Positions 12,523 to 28,512 of a stretch of 64,000 nt of DNA are shown here, piece after piece. A program made the position numbers and the translations under genes. The DNA lies in the NCBI GenBank assembly GCA_047495785.1, contig JBLDXI010000033.1:1736001-1800000 (forward strand). Direction: 5' to 3'. The DNA comes from Lepidodermella squamata (taxonomy: Eukaryota > Gastrotricha). The notes beneath the pieces are model-generated. The model was not told where the DNA came from. It saw only the letters and a program-made list of their open reading frames with translations, and made no database searches. Every line of letters starts with the position of its first letter. Position 1 is the first letter of the stretch.

Positions 12523-15285
12523 GCCGTGTAGATAGACTTGCTCTAATTGTAAGACATCATGACCTAAACGCCTATAAATGAGTGTATAACAAGTATTTAA
12601 AACCGGTGTCGTGATGGGATTTGGTTACACATTACGCATGTCGACAGGCATTTAAGCGCTTTTGAATTTCGCGCTCACACACACACACCACACCAATGTA
12701 CTTGAGCGTTATCAAAAGTGGGCGCAGGCACGCGAAAGCGGTTATATGCGCGCGCGCACTGTTAGTAACAATTTAAACAGCGGCGGCTTTGAGCGCGTTC
12801 GGTAAAACAAACAACAGCGCGCTCCTATACGCCGCCTGCAACAACCACTGCACGACTGAGCGTGAAGAAGACGAGTCGCGCATATCGCCCACGCTCAGTT
12901 GCACGCAAAATGGCAACACTGCAAGGTCAAGGCATGATTTTCGAGCGGGTCTTCAGTTTTCCCACTTCGTCAGTTGAAACACGAGATTTTGAAGGAGACT
13001 AAATTTTCAATGTCAACATCAAAGAGGTTTACAATCCTTAGATCATCAGTCGAGTATCGACAAATAAAACATGTGGTAAATTAGTTACGGCGCAAATCAG
13101 TTTAATAAGAAGTCAACAATGTTTGCTTAAATCGCACTGAGATAAAAAAAACAGACAGTCACTCAATTGTACGATGACACAAGAGGAATATCGCAAACCT
13201 CTTGGGATCATAAACAGATCAATATGCAGATTATGAGATTACTCTCCTCGTCATGAAGTATTTGTGACATAAAATCCAAATAAACGCGTCGATGACCAAA
13301 TAGCACAACGGTTCCTGCACTGGACATTATATTGAATTCTATGACCATAAATGTTAAAGCTGCTATACATTGTTACACAGCAATCGGTCATGTGTTATGT
13401 ACGACTGGCCATTATATATGCTATGTACGACACATAACATAAATAAGCTCAACAATTCAGGAGATGAAGACTTACAATTAAATATATTATGTACTTGGGA
13501 GGTTGACAATCTGATTGTCATAATAGACCCAAACACTGTCCAATTGATTAACTATTGACTTCACAGGAAGCAGTATGAAGCGTCAACGGTATGCAGCTTT
13601 CGTGTGGAATTTGAATGATTTTGTCAAGACTATTATGTCTCACATTCATAATTCAGCATGCTTAGCAAAAAATATAAAAAATTCAAGCAAGGCGATTACA
13701 TCGGAATGTCGAGTCTTTTAAAATGAATATAAATTTTCTGAGGGTTAAGTATTTGACCTGATGGTGGGTAATGGGCATGAACAGGATGAACGAATGAACT
13801 ATTCAATAAATAGATAGATCTATTTAATACGCTTTTTAGCTCAACTATAATGTCTCCGTTGAAATAATAGGAATCAAGCTATTCAGCTAGGTCAGCAATA
13901 ACGGGCAGATTGTATTGATGACTTCCTCGCACTCGAAGGCAACGAGTGTCGGGATTTGCCAAAACAAGACAGGTTTCCCACAGCGCACATGAACAAAATG
14001 TGATGCCTTGGCGGAGCACGCGAGCCCGGAACGTGGCCATCGTCCTCCAGCTCTAAAAACTATAAACTTGTAGCCCATACATGTAGTTGATCCTCAAAAT
14101 TTTTGCTTGTGTATTCTATGAACCAAGACTAATGACCCTGTTCAATGTTCAAGACGATACTAAAACCTAAAACCTCCTGGTAACTGGTAAGAACTTTACT
14201 ACGATCAGTATGGACATCGGAAATTGGAAACAAATAATAGATATGATATATTAGCAATTAGCAGGACGCGGAAAAAGACCCACGGCTATGAAAATATACT
14301 AGTTCCAACTGAAAACAACCTCAAAGCAACAAGCAACAGTTAAAATGACATTAACAAAAACCAACAGCCTCGAAGGTACATGCTGAATGACGACCGAACA
14401 ATGACAACATCTAACATATTAAACTTATGTCAACTATCAAAAAAAATTCCATATTGCTACATGCTAATTTACTGACTTTTCGATTTACCATTAACTCTGA
14501 CACACGCAAGACCTTGTGCTCACAAATCCAGCAAAACGCTAACAGTTAGCTAAACAGACCCTTTCGACAATAAAAATCCTAAATCCTGATGGAATAAGAT
14601 GAAGTATTAGGTAGCATGAAGTGGCAATGAAAAGCCAACAGAGAGTAAAGCAAGGTACCAAGAACCAGAACCAGCCGCCAGCGACGGCAGAAAACAGGGA
14701 ACAACGGAAAAGCCGACAGCAGCAAACGGACAGAAACCTAGCGGCATCCTTTCAACTTTTTGAAAATTGCGCCTTCCAAAAATAAAAAATGCCCATAAAT
14801 ATTAAAAATTAAAAATATATAGATTTAACATAACAATAATAAATCCGGTGAAACATTCCCAATTCAAATAGCAGAATTTGGCGCGCAATTTTCAAAGATG
14901 AGGTTCTCACGCGTGGTCCGTCGGCAACATTCTCATGCCTCGCGTACCTGCATATAAGCTGTCTTCCGTCTTCCGTTCCCTATTTGGGGTCTCATGTCTC
15001 ATGTCACGCTCTCTTTTAAATCGGTATTTGGTTTTATTATGAGGAATCAAGTCAATAGTAAGTATTCAGACTGTTATATTTGTCGATTGGCAATAGTGTT
15101 GGCCAGCTCTCCACGATTGTGAGAAGTGAGCGTTTACACCTCATCGAGCGATGTGAAATTTTTGCCCTTCTATATCGATATGCAGAGTTTTCAATTATCA
15201 ATCCTTTGTTATTTCATGTTGAAAGACTCCACTCGTTTACTGTCGGTTTGCCATTTTTGCTCATTAAATGTAGTGGTATTAATGA
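12523..15285. other. Intergenic region between divergent LAP and Nup155 genes
   Basis: About 2.8 kb, AT-rich, between two divergently transcribed genes, so it must hold both promoters. A CA run (12672-12695) and an alternating CG patch (near 12750) lie close to the LAP start. No convincing ORF, tRNA or inverted-repeat element was found; a 5' UTR exon of Nup155 may lie near 15060-15280. Confidence 0.3.
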
Positions 15286-18200
15286 ATGGGATCGCCCATC
15301 AACGTCTCGAAGCAAATGGTACCAACAGGAGCACATTCGCAGCGAATTTCCGATCCTTTCAGAGAATTGATTTCTTACTATGTGAAAAGCGAGCTTGACG
15401 AAAACTCTATTGACATTCTGAGGAGATTTGGCGCTGATCCTTTAGATGCGAAACGTAAATAAACTGATTTTTAATCAATCTGAAGGTATTTGAAATGTTC
15501 CATTTCAGGAAATAGTCGGAGTGGATTACTGGACACGGATTATCGAACCGTTACATCCGGTAGTAGCATAGGGGATCTGGTTACAGTGAGCTCATCATGG
15601 CCGTTTCCCCGTGTCCTTACCGATCGGCTTGCTGCGTGTCAGGTCACTTGTAACACGGGCTATCTGCAAGACATCGGACGAGCTTGGCTTGCCGTCGATG
15701 GCTGGTTGGCGTTGTGGAAACCTAGCGATACCTCAGGAAATAGCTTGGTTACTCTTGATCGCGTTCAGCAGTGGGGTCGAAGCATATTATGCCTCGGGAT
15801 CGTTACCCCGAAACCAGGAGTTTTCAGGGATAATGTAATTTCTCACATTCTCTGCATCGGAACCACCGACGACGTTCATATTGTTGGCGTTGTGACTAAA
15901 AGCGCTTCATCGTCAGATTCAGCTGACGAAACCTGTCAGTTAACTGACGTTTTGATGAGTTGCTCTACTGATGGAGTTGCGATGCAAGATATCGCCTGTT
16001 CGTCTAACGGACGAATTTTCCTCGCAGGTGTTGATGGATTCGTGTACGAAGTTGAATACAACGCCGTTGATACGTGGTGGACACCGAAACTTCGTCTGGT
16101 TAACCTCACATCTTCGTGGTTCCCTCTTTCATCCGTCACTAATATTTTTGGCTTATCGAAAGTTGATCCTTTGAAGCAGCTGTGTATTGACTGTGAGCGA
16201 CGAATCTTATATTCGAGATCCGAGAATGACACAATTTCTGCTTATTCTCTGGGCCAAGAAGCCATGCAAGCGTTTTATCACATGGGATCTGTGCACGTTA
16301 ACGACGCTCGAAAAGCGGCCGATCGACTATTTGGCGAAGCAGTCGCCACTGTTTCTCTCTTTCAGCATATTGTTGACATTGCTCCAGTACCATTGTCCGA
16401 TTCTACTGCGATTTCGCTTGTCGCCATTACCGATGGTGGTGCTAGAATTTATTTCTCTGCTCCCACCCAAACATCGCCAGATTTTTACCTTCGCCACATC
16501 CGGCTTCCACCAGGCTATACGCCTTCAGTAACTAGTCGGCCATCTGGCGTGTATGCAGTGTCCACGCTGCCTGGGTTTTCACTGATGTTCACCGCGGTCC
16601 AAACGCGTGCCACTCCTGCATCGCCTGGTTTATTGGCTAGGCCATCATCTGTGGACCAAACGATCGCATGGGTATACGCTTCTGGAGCTAAATCAACCAT
16701 CTTGAACCCACCTGTTGGGATGAATGGCGAAATCACGCCATCAGCATCAGGCGAATTCGTCTCGCCCGCAGCCCTCTTTCTCGGCAGGGTCCTACACGTT
16801 TCGCTGCTTACTCGAGCAAAAGAAGCTGCATCGGTTCCGCTGTGGTAATATAGTTCAGCTTATATATTATAATTGTTTGATTTCTTTGCTTTTCGTAGTG
16901 TGCGACGAAACAAACTTTTGGCTATTACTGATGGGGTCATTCACGTTATAGAAACGGTCTCTCTAGTAGACCAATTTCGATGCTTGGTTTCTCTATCAGC
17001 CGCTGCACCTGTCGACCGCGGAACGACGTCTGGCCCTCGAGATATCAACCGATTGGTCGCCCTATTGGGGCCTGTTCGCGTCTGCGCCTTGGCTCTAGCG
17101 TCATTGACTTTCGATCCAAGTCGAATTCAATGTGACCCGCAGTTGGTTTTGGCTTGTTTGAATAAGTATGGCATTCAAACCATGCCATCGAACATGGCCA
17201 ATATTCGCCAACCAGCCACGCCACAGCAACCACATTGGATGCAACATAGCTTGATTGGCGGAGCTCAGTCATCGCCTCAGACGCCTGGGGGAGCTCAACC
17301 TACCATCCAGCCCCAGCACGCCTGGAAAGCCACAACTCCTCGATCTGACGCGATCGCTCTCTGCTCCGCGCTTCTGCTGTCGCCCATATGGCAGAGTTCG
17401 TTAATTGTTCGCAACCAAATTTCAGCTAAGCCTGACATGACAATGTCGCCTAGTAAGCAACTCCAAGTTTTGCAATCGGTTTTCGAAAGCAGACTGTCGC
17501 CTTCATACCTGAATTCAACCGCTCGGGCGTTGCGATCTGTCCTTGAAATTATTTCTCGCTTCGTTCCGGCGACGACTACCCAGCCTATGGTACGTGGCCA
17601 TCACCAAGCTATGTCGCCCTTGGTCGTCGAAACCGACGAATTGCGCCGTTGGATTCACATCACTGAGCGTCTTGTTCAGTTGATCAGTCTGCTCGGTATC
17701 ATCGCAGAACACGATATCGACGCACTGCTCACCCGTGGCTGCGAATCGAGCGAGGCCCAAGCTGTTTTCGCCTCGTTGACCCTCAACCAATGGCTCGCGT
17801 CGAGCTTGGAGGATGACAACACTGTTACAAGTGCGCTGATCGCCGCTTTATTCCGCCTCTACGACCTTGCTGGTAGTGATACCGGACCTCTTAGCACCAG
17901 GCTTGAAGCTGCCTGTCCAGCTCTGTACACCCGCCTGGAACGGGTCTATGCAAAAGCCTTGCGTTTGCTCGTCGCTGCGGATAAAGCTGCTATCGATCGG
18001 CGACCTGAATTGCTGCAACAAGCAGTCGGTTTATTACGAGAAGTTGCACCGCATCTGAATCTCGCCCCTGTTTGCCAACACCTTGTTCGTCTGGGTTGCC
18101 ACGTCGGAGTTCTGGACATCTGCCTCGAAGCAGCCAGGATTCTCGATCCGCATTCGATGGCTCTGATGCATCTGAGAAATGGCCGGCCCCTCAACGACAA

Positions 18201-20175
18201 CGCTGGCCGGGCGGCTTTGGACGTTCGCCATCAGTGCTACAACCCGATTGCTCAAATGTTGAACGTGTTATTGGTTGAAAGCGGGCAGCCGGGTGGAAGT
18301 CTTGATGTTGTTCTGAAAATGATCTGCCGCGTTACCGACGATGCTGTGTTCCACTTTTTCGTCTACGACTGGTTGCTGGATAAGAACATGTCCGATCGTC
18401 TGATTGGCGCCCACCAGCCGGACGCGCCGGTCATGCCGTTCGCCGACGAATACCTTCGAATGTGCTTGGCTCTCGCGACCAGCCTCGACGGTGGAATGAC
18501 TGGTTCTGAGATGGTGTCACCCCTCCCCGGTGGTTTGAACGCGGAATCGCTTTCGGAATTGCTTGTCAATGTCTACATTAAACAAGGCAGGCATGCAGAT
18601 GCGGCTGAATTGTTAGCCCGCCTCGCCGAGGACGACTCGTCATCGTCGTCCCTGAGCGACCGCATCGCCCGACTCAGCCGAGCTATTCTTTGCCTGCGGT
18701 CGATTTGCGGCATGGATGACCAGTCGGCTACGTCTCAGCTGTTCTTGGGCGAGTTATCTGACAAACTTGAAGCTGCTCATCACCAGGAAAAACTGGCTGA
18801 GCGAGTTGCTATGGCTGCTAGAGCACCGGATGCGTCTGGTATTTTGCGGAAACATGCCGATGTCGCGCTTTCTCAGCTAAATGCAAGGCTTCTCCCCATC
18901 CAACAGGTATTTTCTTGATGTGTATATCTAAAATTGTTGAAAAACTGACGGTTTATTGTTCATCCCAGATGTATGACATTGCATCGACGTCTGAACTTCG
19001 CATTCCAGACGCTTGTCTTCCGTTGCTTCGATTTGCCAATATTACAGACGTGGGTGTCATTAAGGAAGTTTGGAAAGCCGTCGTTGATACACGTAAGCCT
19101 TTGCTCTGTTGAATATTTCCTAACAATAACCAGAAATTCTAAATTTTTGTAATGCCTAACCATCCAAATTTTCCTTAGTGAAACCACCGAATCCCCCAAA
19201 AGGCTATTGGCTGAACTAAAAATTGTTGGAGCACGCGATTTGGTAAATTTTCCAGATTCTTTGCATGCTATTTCTTGAAAAAGGAAAAATTTCCGAAAAA
19301 CAAATTCTCGGCCTTCGCGAATCAAACCCAGAAATTCATGATTTTTTCAAGAAGTAATATGCCAAGATGCGGGAAATTTCACCAAATCGCGTGCTTCAAC
19401 ATTTTTTAGTTCAGCCAATAGCTATTTTAGGGACTCGGCGGTTTCTCCAGCTGCTAAGTTACATGCTTCGAATGGAAAAAGTTCAAAGAATCCAGGATAT
19501 ATTGCTAGTAGCCTGAGAATTTGCATAAAAAGTCATATTTATAATTATTCAGTTTTGGCTAAATACGGTCGCCTGTCTGGATCCGACCAGGCTAAGATGT
19601 CTATGGCTGAAGAATTCGCCGCGATTGCTAAACAGCACATCTCGTCCGACTTGTTCTTCCCGCTTGATTTCATCATGCTGCAACTCGAATTCGCCGCCGT
19701 TGAAATGTCGTTCGGCTCCGGTTGGGTGCCGCACATTTTCCTCGACCAGCTCAACATTTCGCCTGTGATTCTGTTGAATGTCTACCGCCACGCCGTTACG
19801 GATCGTATGCAATTCTGGGAATCGGTCGGCCAGCCGCTTCACCTGGTTGAATCCGCTCTAAGCGTCGTTCAAGCTGCTGTTAATTCGATGTCAAGTGGCA
19901 GGGGCATGTCTGCGACCGAGCGCGGTCGTGTTCGTGATATCTTGGAGCAGTTTCTCGACGAATGCCGCGTTGAAGTTCAGCAGTCGCTGACACTGGTTGG
20001 CCACGACGAAACGGGAAGCGCAGGGTCTTTGCTGTCGAGAGTCAACGAGTTGAAGGGAATGCTGAGGTCCGAGCCGTCTGTGATCGCGTCTCCCTCGCCC
20101 TACCACCCGGCCGCGATTTCATCGCCTTCGCTTCTAATGAGCGCATCCCGGACACCACGTTTTGGTGCTCGCTAG
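15286..20175 (+). CDS. NUP155: Nuclear pore complex protein Nup155
   Basis: Five exons (15286-15454, 15509-16844, 16899-18906, 18969-19092, 19553-20175) give 1419 residues; human Nup155 is 1391. The N-terminal half matches the Nup155/Nup170 beta-propeller (GRAWLAVDGWLALWKP, SSNGRIFLAGVDGFVYEVEY, LYSRSENDTISAYSLGQ, LPPGYTPS). The second half matches the alpha-solenoid (VLSRLAD-like LLARLAEDD segment, FFPLDFI near the C-terminus). It is a scaffold nucleoporin of the inner ring that links the membrane and Nup93 modules. The start is the ATG reached by following the only open frame back from exon 1 (MGSPINVSKQ). The last intron (460 bp) is unusually long for this gene and holds a foldback repeat. 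Confidence 0.93.
19181..19446. repeat. Foldback MITE in the last Nup155 intron
   Basis: The left half (19181 to about 19290) and right half (about 19340-19446) are imperfect reverse complements. The shared core includes GGCTATTGGCTGAACTAAAA and the stretch GCACGCGATTTGG. The whole forms a near-continuous hairpin of about 266 bp with a loop of roughly 50 bases. It has no coding capacity and lies in a spliced intron, so it is likely harmless to the host gene. I could not fix a target-site duplication, so the superfamily is unknown. Confidence 0.7.
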
Positions 20176-23100
20176 TCAACTTAACGCATTGATTTGAATT
20201 CAATTTTTAGGAAAAATAAAATGTTAGGCGTTTTTTGTTGTCACCGCCTCGGGTTGCGCTCCAAGCGGAGTGATTACACGTGATCAATAAACCCTTTTTA
20301 CTTCTCTGTGAATATTCTCTCACTCGATCACTGTTGATGTCCGCTTGAATTCTACTTCCGGTTCAACCAAAATACACGCTCGTCGCTTTGATTTCTGAAA
20401 TAAAACTGCGAAATTATTGAAAAACGCTTTTTTTACTTATGCAATACCAATATTATTTTCCAGTAACTGAGGTGAGAAAATATCGGAGATGTTACGAAAA
20501 GCGTTGATCAGGGTCATGAGCTGGAATTTTCCAGTAGTACATATCCAACTAGTGTGTTACCCATAACCCATAGAATCACCTTGCCACCTATTTTTATGCA
20601 AGACGAGGTCCTGCCAGCGCTCGAATTACATCGACTATAATACAAGTTCAGTTATTGGGAGGTCATATTTCCAAGGACAAGTCAGGCTGGTCTCTTCGTT
20701 CGAAACACCGCCATAACAATCGGTCAACTTACAAGTAGGTACCTGAGCCTGAAATTGTGGCTCATTTTCACGAACATTCAGTAACACGTAATGGGCACAG
20801 CGAAAGCATGATAGCTTCAAACCTTGTATTTAGGCTTGGAAGTTCCGACTTTGTACAGATAAAACCAATACCATTATTATTTGGATTTGCCACCTATTAC
20901 TACGGTTGAAAAAGAATGATGACCTGCCATGATCGAAAGCTTCTCTATACATTATTAAGTGGTTAAATCTAAAACCTGTGACATTATGTACTGTGTAGCT
21001 TGCCAAGCCAAGGACAGTACAAAAATAGGTATCATTTACCTATCAGCAGAAGGCCAAAAATACTTCGATGTCCGCGTCTAATAGGAAACTGCAACCTGCA
21101 CTCGGATGGAACCTCGACGACTAGGAAATTCAAAACTGATACTGCGAAATCTATGCGACAGCAAGATTTCCGCAAACCTTTGTTAGCGGATTTATAACAT
21201 AAAATTTTCTTTATTATTTGATCCTTTTTCCTTCATTAAATAGTATAAAAGATTGTGTATGAAAATGACAGTAATTATAACAAATTAAGGAGAAAACTGA
21301 AAAATAAATTGGATGCTGTGTACCCAACTCAAATTAATTTACACCAAGCGCACCTAGTGTCATAGGAGGACCGGCATCAAGCGCATACCTTCGTACCTAT
21401 CCTTTTCGTCAACCTGGATTAACTATACCCAATATGAACTTCAAGAAATTTCAATTACGCCAAAATAGCTACGAATTTGGCCATGCAAAACATTTCTATC
21501 CTGGGCCACGTAATCAGCCTCCTAAAAATGTCTTATCCCTATTTTGTTCAATAATGTTACCTATTAACAACATCGATCCACCTCAGTTTTGGTCGCCCTT
21601 GAGGTATAGCTAGTTCACGTATCATCTATGGGCTGCAGTGATTTTTGGCACATTGCTTTTCGAACCTAGCTGTCCACAAGTCCCTGGCGAATTCAGCATT
21701 TATAATCTCCAGTACTCATCGTTATCTCCTCCAAGTTTTCAAAGCAGAGCGCATATATCGGGTATTTGTTTCTAGTTATGAAACCAGCTTCAAAGTAGCA
21801 ATATCAATATTGGCGGTTCCATCATTTTACGAAAGTTATCGAAGCAAACTCTCAGCTACTAAAGTTGATAACATTGATAATCTTTTGAATTTACCTTCAA
21901 ACCGCAGAAAAACTCAAGACACGATAAAAATGATAATGCTAGTTACGCAGTTTTATTTATCAAATATCGCCTGTCACCTGGAGAATACGTTTGCTTTGCT
22001 TTTTCTCTCGATTCAGTGTCACAACATCAGGCAAATAGCACATGAATGATGATGACGACCAGTGTATAATATAGATAGTTATAATATATAAATTCATTTT
22101 ACAGGCTTCAAGCTTTAAGAGTCAATCGCTGTGATTTACAATAGCACAAGCGATGCTTTTTTTGGCAAAGAAATGCATTCAGCCAGCCTTCTGTATCAGT
22201 TTTCGTTCCAGCTTTCTATCAATTCATTGAAGGTTTTGAAAATATTCGTACAAAACGAATTTAAACATGAATTTCAGGAAACACGCGCGACGATGAAGAG
22301 AAATATTAGTAGTAACTGATAATTGCAAAACAGGATTTTTCAACTTCCACAATGTAATGAAGAACTTGTCAAACTTGCCGAAGAAAACGAAAATAACAGC
22401 TTCCCGCAGTACAAAAGTAATAATGATCGATTTTATTTGCATCTGACAGTCATATTTCTACTACTAACCAATCAACGACGCGGCACCAAGTACCAGTGTT
22501 CTTAACAAATGACTCTGGGCATGGTAAGATAGGACGTTGTTTTAAAAAATAGAGTTCATACATGCCAAGAAGTTGATATCAACGGATCTGTAGTATAGAA
22601 AGAGTTCGAAAATCGGTTTCGCATTATAAAAACAAAATTTCCAAAATTGCTAGATTAATAATGATCTTACAATCGATGAATTATTGAAAAAGGAGCCGTA
22701 TTAGAGAATCGGGACAGTTTTTTTAATCGAAGATCACAGACGCCTTTGGATGGCTGGCAGCGCGAGTCGTGCTCGCCTTTCAAAAACTAGCCTAGAAAAG
22801 TTATCCATCAATTATTTACTCATCAATATTCATTAAAAAAATCCACCGGAGACAACAATTTAGGAAGAGCTTGGCTGTAAACAGCAGAAGTTTCAAATAA
22901 CAAAAAAAAATCCGACATAAATTTGTAAACACGTTGCTGTTACGTACCGCTAGAGTTTGGACTCAACTAGAACGTAAATGCTACCTCATCAAGTTTTGAT
23001 GGCACACTAACACTGAGTTTTCGAGTAGAACTCGGGAAGTTGAACTTCGGCGACATAGATGCAATATTTGTATTGTAGCTTAAGCACAACAAATGCGTTC

Positions 23101-23316
23101 AAGTGTTCGATAAATTCAAACGCCCATGTTTCCGATCAGAAATCAGAAGATTGAGAAAATAACGCCCATTTCTTGGATATTTTTCTGTACATCAATTTGA
23201 ATTAAATGAGGTGTTGAAGTTATATTGTTAGAAAATGTATTAACGATATCAGAGAAAGTAGTGACCAGAAAATTAGGAAAAAATGCGCCGCGTATTTAAA
23301 ATAACAGTTCGTGAAA
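20176..23316. other. Intergenic region downstream of Nup155
   Basis: About 3.1 kb. It begins with the Nup155 3' UTR and a poly(A) signal near 20214 (AAATAAAATG). The rest is AT-rich and shows no gene I can support. A 130-codon open stretch at 21645-22049 lacks any recognisable motif. The far end holds the 3' UTR of the minus-strand gene at 23317. Confidence 0.3.
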
Positions 23317-24332
23317 TTATTCATCGCCATCGACGCTGAGCGACTCGTCCGAAGACATGCCGGCGTCTTCTTCTGACGGACTTTTGTCGAAGAAAACATC
23401 CGGCTGAGCAGGAGTCGACAAACCAGGCGTCAGTGAATTTTGGTCGGAGGAATGGCGCAGTCTGCCGTTACCGGAAATGCGGCCTGATTGCGACGAAGAG
23501 TCGCGTAGCAGACGATAGAAATCTTCTATCTCTTGCTCTGAGATGTTCACTTGGCTGTCCTCATCGCCAGCTTCCTGCCAGCCCATCGACAGCAAAAGAG
23601 CACGTTCGGCGTCAGAGTCAACAAAACTGCTATAGTGGCAAGGCTTAGCATTCATAGTGAATTCATTTTGTATATCGAAATTGCAAGTTTTGTCAGATTT
23701 TGGCAAAGCATTGGATTCATCATTCGCAGTAAGAGGTAGCTAGTAAAATGATCTAAATTAACAGGTCATAATTTAGTGAAGCAGTTAATTACCTGAGCGC
23801 CGTTGTGCTGAAGACGCGTTTTAGCCAAATCGCGGTCGACGTACGACGGGCAGAATACGTCATCGATCATATCATATTCACGGCGCACACTAGCAACACG
23901 GGGACGGGTCGCCTGAGTCTCGTTGACTTGTCTTTCAGAAACATTTCGCATCCTGAGACCGCGCATTTGAGAATGGCGGAAAGGATTATGACCTAAAGAA
24001 TCATTAAAAACGCCTGAAAATACCACTTAGTCCAAGAAATAAAGATTTAATCGAGATTACTTGATTTGAAGTCGCTATTGGCACCATAATAGTGGGACAA
24101 TGAGAGCGGAGTCTGGTGAGTTGGCTCGTGGTAGTAATTGGGATGATGTATATGCGTAGCATTGTAACCTGGAAACGAAGACTTGAAGGCTCTATCCTTG
24201 AATGGGCTGAAAACCTGCGCGTCACAAATAATTGAAAATTACAACAGCCATCGATTTCATTAATTTATAATTTACCGATCCGTGATGCCAACTACCTCTC
24301 GGCTCAAAATCATCGCCACTCGCGTAAGGCAT
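23317..24332 (-). CDS. Vasculin-like (GPBP1 family) GC-rich-promoter-binding protein
   Basis: Four exons: 24332-24276, 24214-24061, 24013-23793 and 23739-23317, 284 residues. The strongest match is near the C-terminus, where SDAERALLLSMGWQE followed by an ISEQEIEDFYRLL helix mirrors the conserved vasculin segment (AEHRLLKxMGWQE ... LTEDELKEF). The N-terminal half is His/Asn/Ser-rich and low in complexity, also as in vasculins. The C-terminus is acidic and Ser-rich. Vasculins are nuclear proteins implicated in transcription from GC-rich promoters. The call rests mainly on one conserved block, so it is family-level only. Confidence 0.6.
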
Positions 24333-25398
24333 CGTACAAAATGTAAACAAAGCGAGATAGCAAGATGAGGTACCAAAACACCGATTCAATCGAACGATTG
24401 TTGTACGAAAGTACAAAGTGAATTCAACTAGTGCTACACCATCAGTTGAAGCGAGATAATAACATTTAATCACTAAAATTACAAAAAATGCAAAGATGTA
24501 CCAATACCTAAGATGAATACCTAAGATTATCACCGCAAAAATGTCATAATTTTATATGCAGAGAGCCCAAGTAAGTTGTAAGTACATTTCATCAGTTATC
24601 ATCTAAAAATGCTTAAAATATGGTATACAGCTCATACTTCTCCATTGCCCATGAGGTGAAAAGCTGCAGATACCTTGACAGGGGGCAGCGAACACCTCGC
24701 CACTGGCTGGCGCCGCAACTACCTGTTCCAAGGGTGAATCTGAACACTGAACCCTGAACAGTGGACGATTCGATGTAGATGCACGATCCGAATCCGAAAG
24801 ATATCTCCGTCTACGATAGATCCCCTTCCCCGTTCTCCGCTTTATCCCACTATGCCCCTAATAAAGTATATTCATATTACATAATTTTATATGTTAATCG
24901 ATTATTTATAGAATATTGATTTATATTGGATCTGAACAATTTTTTAACATAAATTTAAGAAGGATGAATGATTTTGTCCTGTAATTGTTCTGTTTTCGGC
25001 GATTTCCCGGTCAACTTTTCGATTTGCAGATGTTTCCAGGATCGAAGTCGCGTGTCTAAGTCTCGAAATTTCGCGCGCTGTTGGATTTTTTTAAAAGCAT
25101 TTCATCACTTCAAACATAAACTCATTTTCGTGTCAAATGGAAGATGATTACACGCAGGGGAGATCGCATTTTACTACTTGCGATGCGAAATGTTTAACGC
25201 TGACGTGTTATTGTCTGGAATAATCAATTATGAATCATCTTCGGTTCTGGAACCTTCTTGGGTTACCACATGTCTATTTAACATCTAGGATATGGCATTT
25301 GCTGTTAATAACTTCCCTGAAGTCATTTGTATGTTGGTTTCAGCGGATATACTTGTTATTTTGTTTTAGGAATTTTAACCCTATATAAATAAGTAAAC
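24333..25398. promoter_or_regulatory. Shared upstream region of divergent vasculin-like and p97 genes
   Basis: A 1.07 kb gap between divergent starts, so it should contain both promoters. CCCTATATAAATAAG (25379-25393), directly before the p97 ATG, resembles a TATA element but lies only about 10-20 bases from the start codon. It is therefore more likely 5' UTR sequence. No other feature was seen. Confidence 0.3.
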
Positions 25399-27947
<2,549 letters not shown>

Positions 27948-28512
27948 ACGCAGCAAAACCAATTAACCAAGATTGAATAACTCAGTAAACGCTCGATGAT
28001 TTTAGGCTTTGATTATTCGCTGTAGGATGTTCGTGTGAATTTATTAAAATCAGAATTACTTGGCATTTTCATTGTGCCTTTTATTTGCTTTTCGAGTGAA
28101 AAAGATGAATTTTTTTCTCAGCTGAAAGTGATACCGGAAACGGAAACCACATGCTGTGTATTCTCTCTCTGAAAGGGACTAATTTTAGTTGGGCGGCTTC
28201 ATCATTACCATATGCATGTTTTGTGGAATAAAAACCAGAAATTTAACTTCAATTACTACATGTCGCGGTTATTTCCGGGATTGTGCTGTATCTTGTCGTA
28301 ATGTGATGATCAACATAGTCGTTTAACGACTATCAATCTATCTTCTGTTCTTACAAACTTGTCGTGATCGTCTGTGTTAGAAGCACATCAAATGTCGATA
28401 AACGAAAACAATAAAATATGTGTTTGAGCTATCATTTCGCTTTATTTTTCAATTCTTAACCTTTTGAGAAAAGCATCACATACAAACACGTTAAAACAAT
28501 GATTATTGACAG
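27948..28512. other. Convergent 3' region between p97 and RMND5 genes
   Basis: Holds the 3' UTRs of two convergent genes. AATAAAATATGTG on the plus strand (28410) and its opposite-strand counterpart (TTTATTTTT at 28441) are close together. The two transcripts may therefore end within about 40 bp of each other. No ORF or RNA gene was seen. Confidence 0.4.

Noticed and set aside
13887-14078. Minus-strand open frame between the LAP and Nup155 genes
   Set aside because: Short, GC-richer than its surroundings but without a recognisable domain or paired splice sites; probably repeat debris.
21645-22049. 134-codon open frame in the intergenic region after Nup155
   Set aside because: No convincing ATG context, splice sites or recognisable motifs; composition is like the AT-rich flanks.
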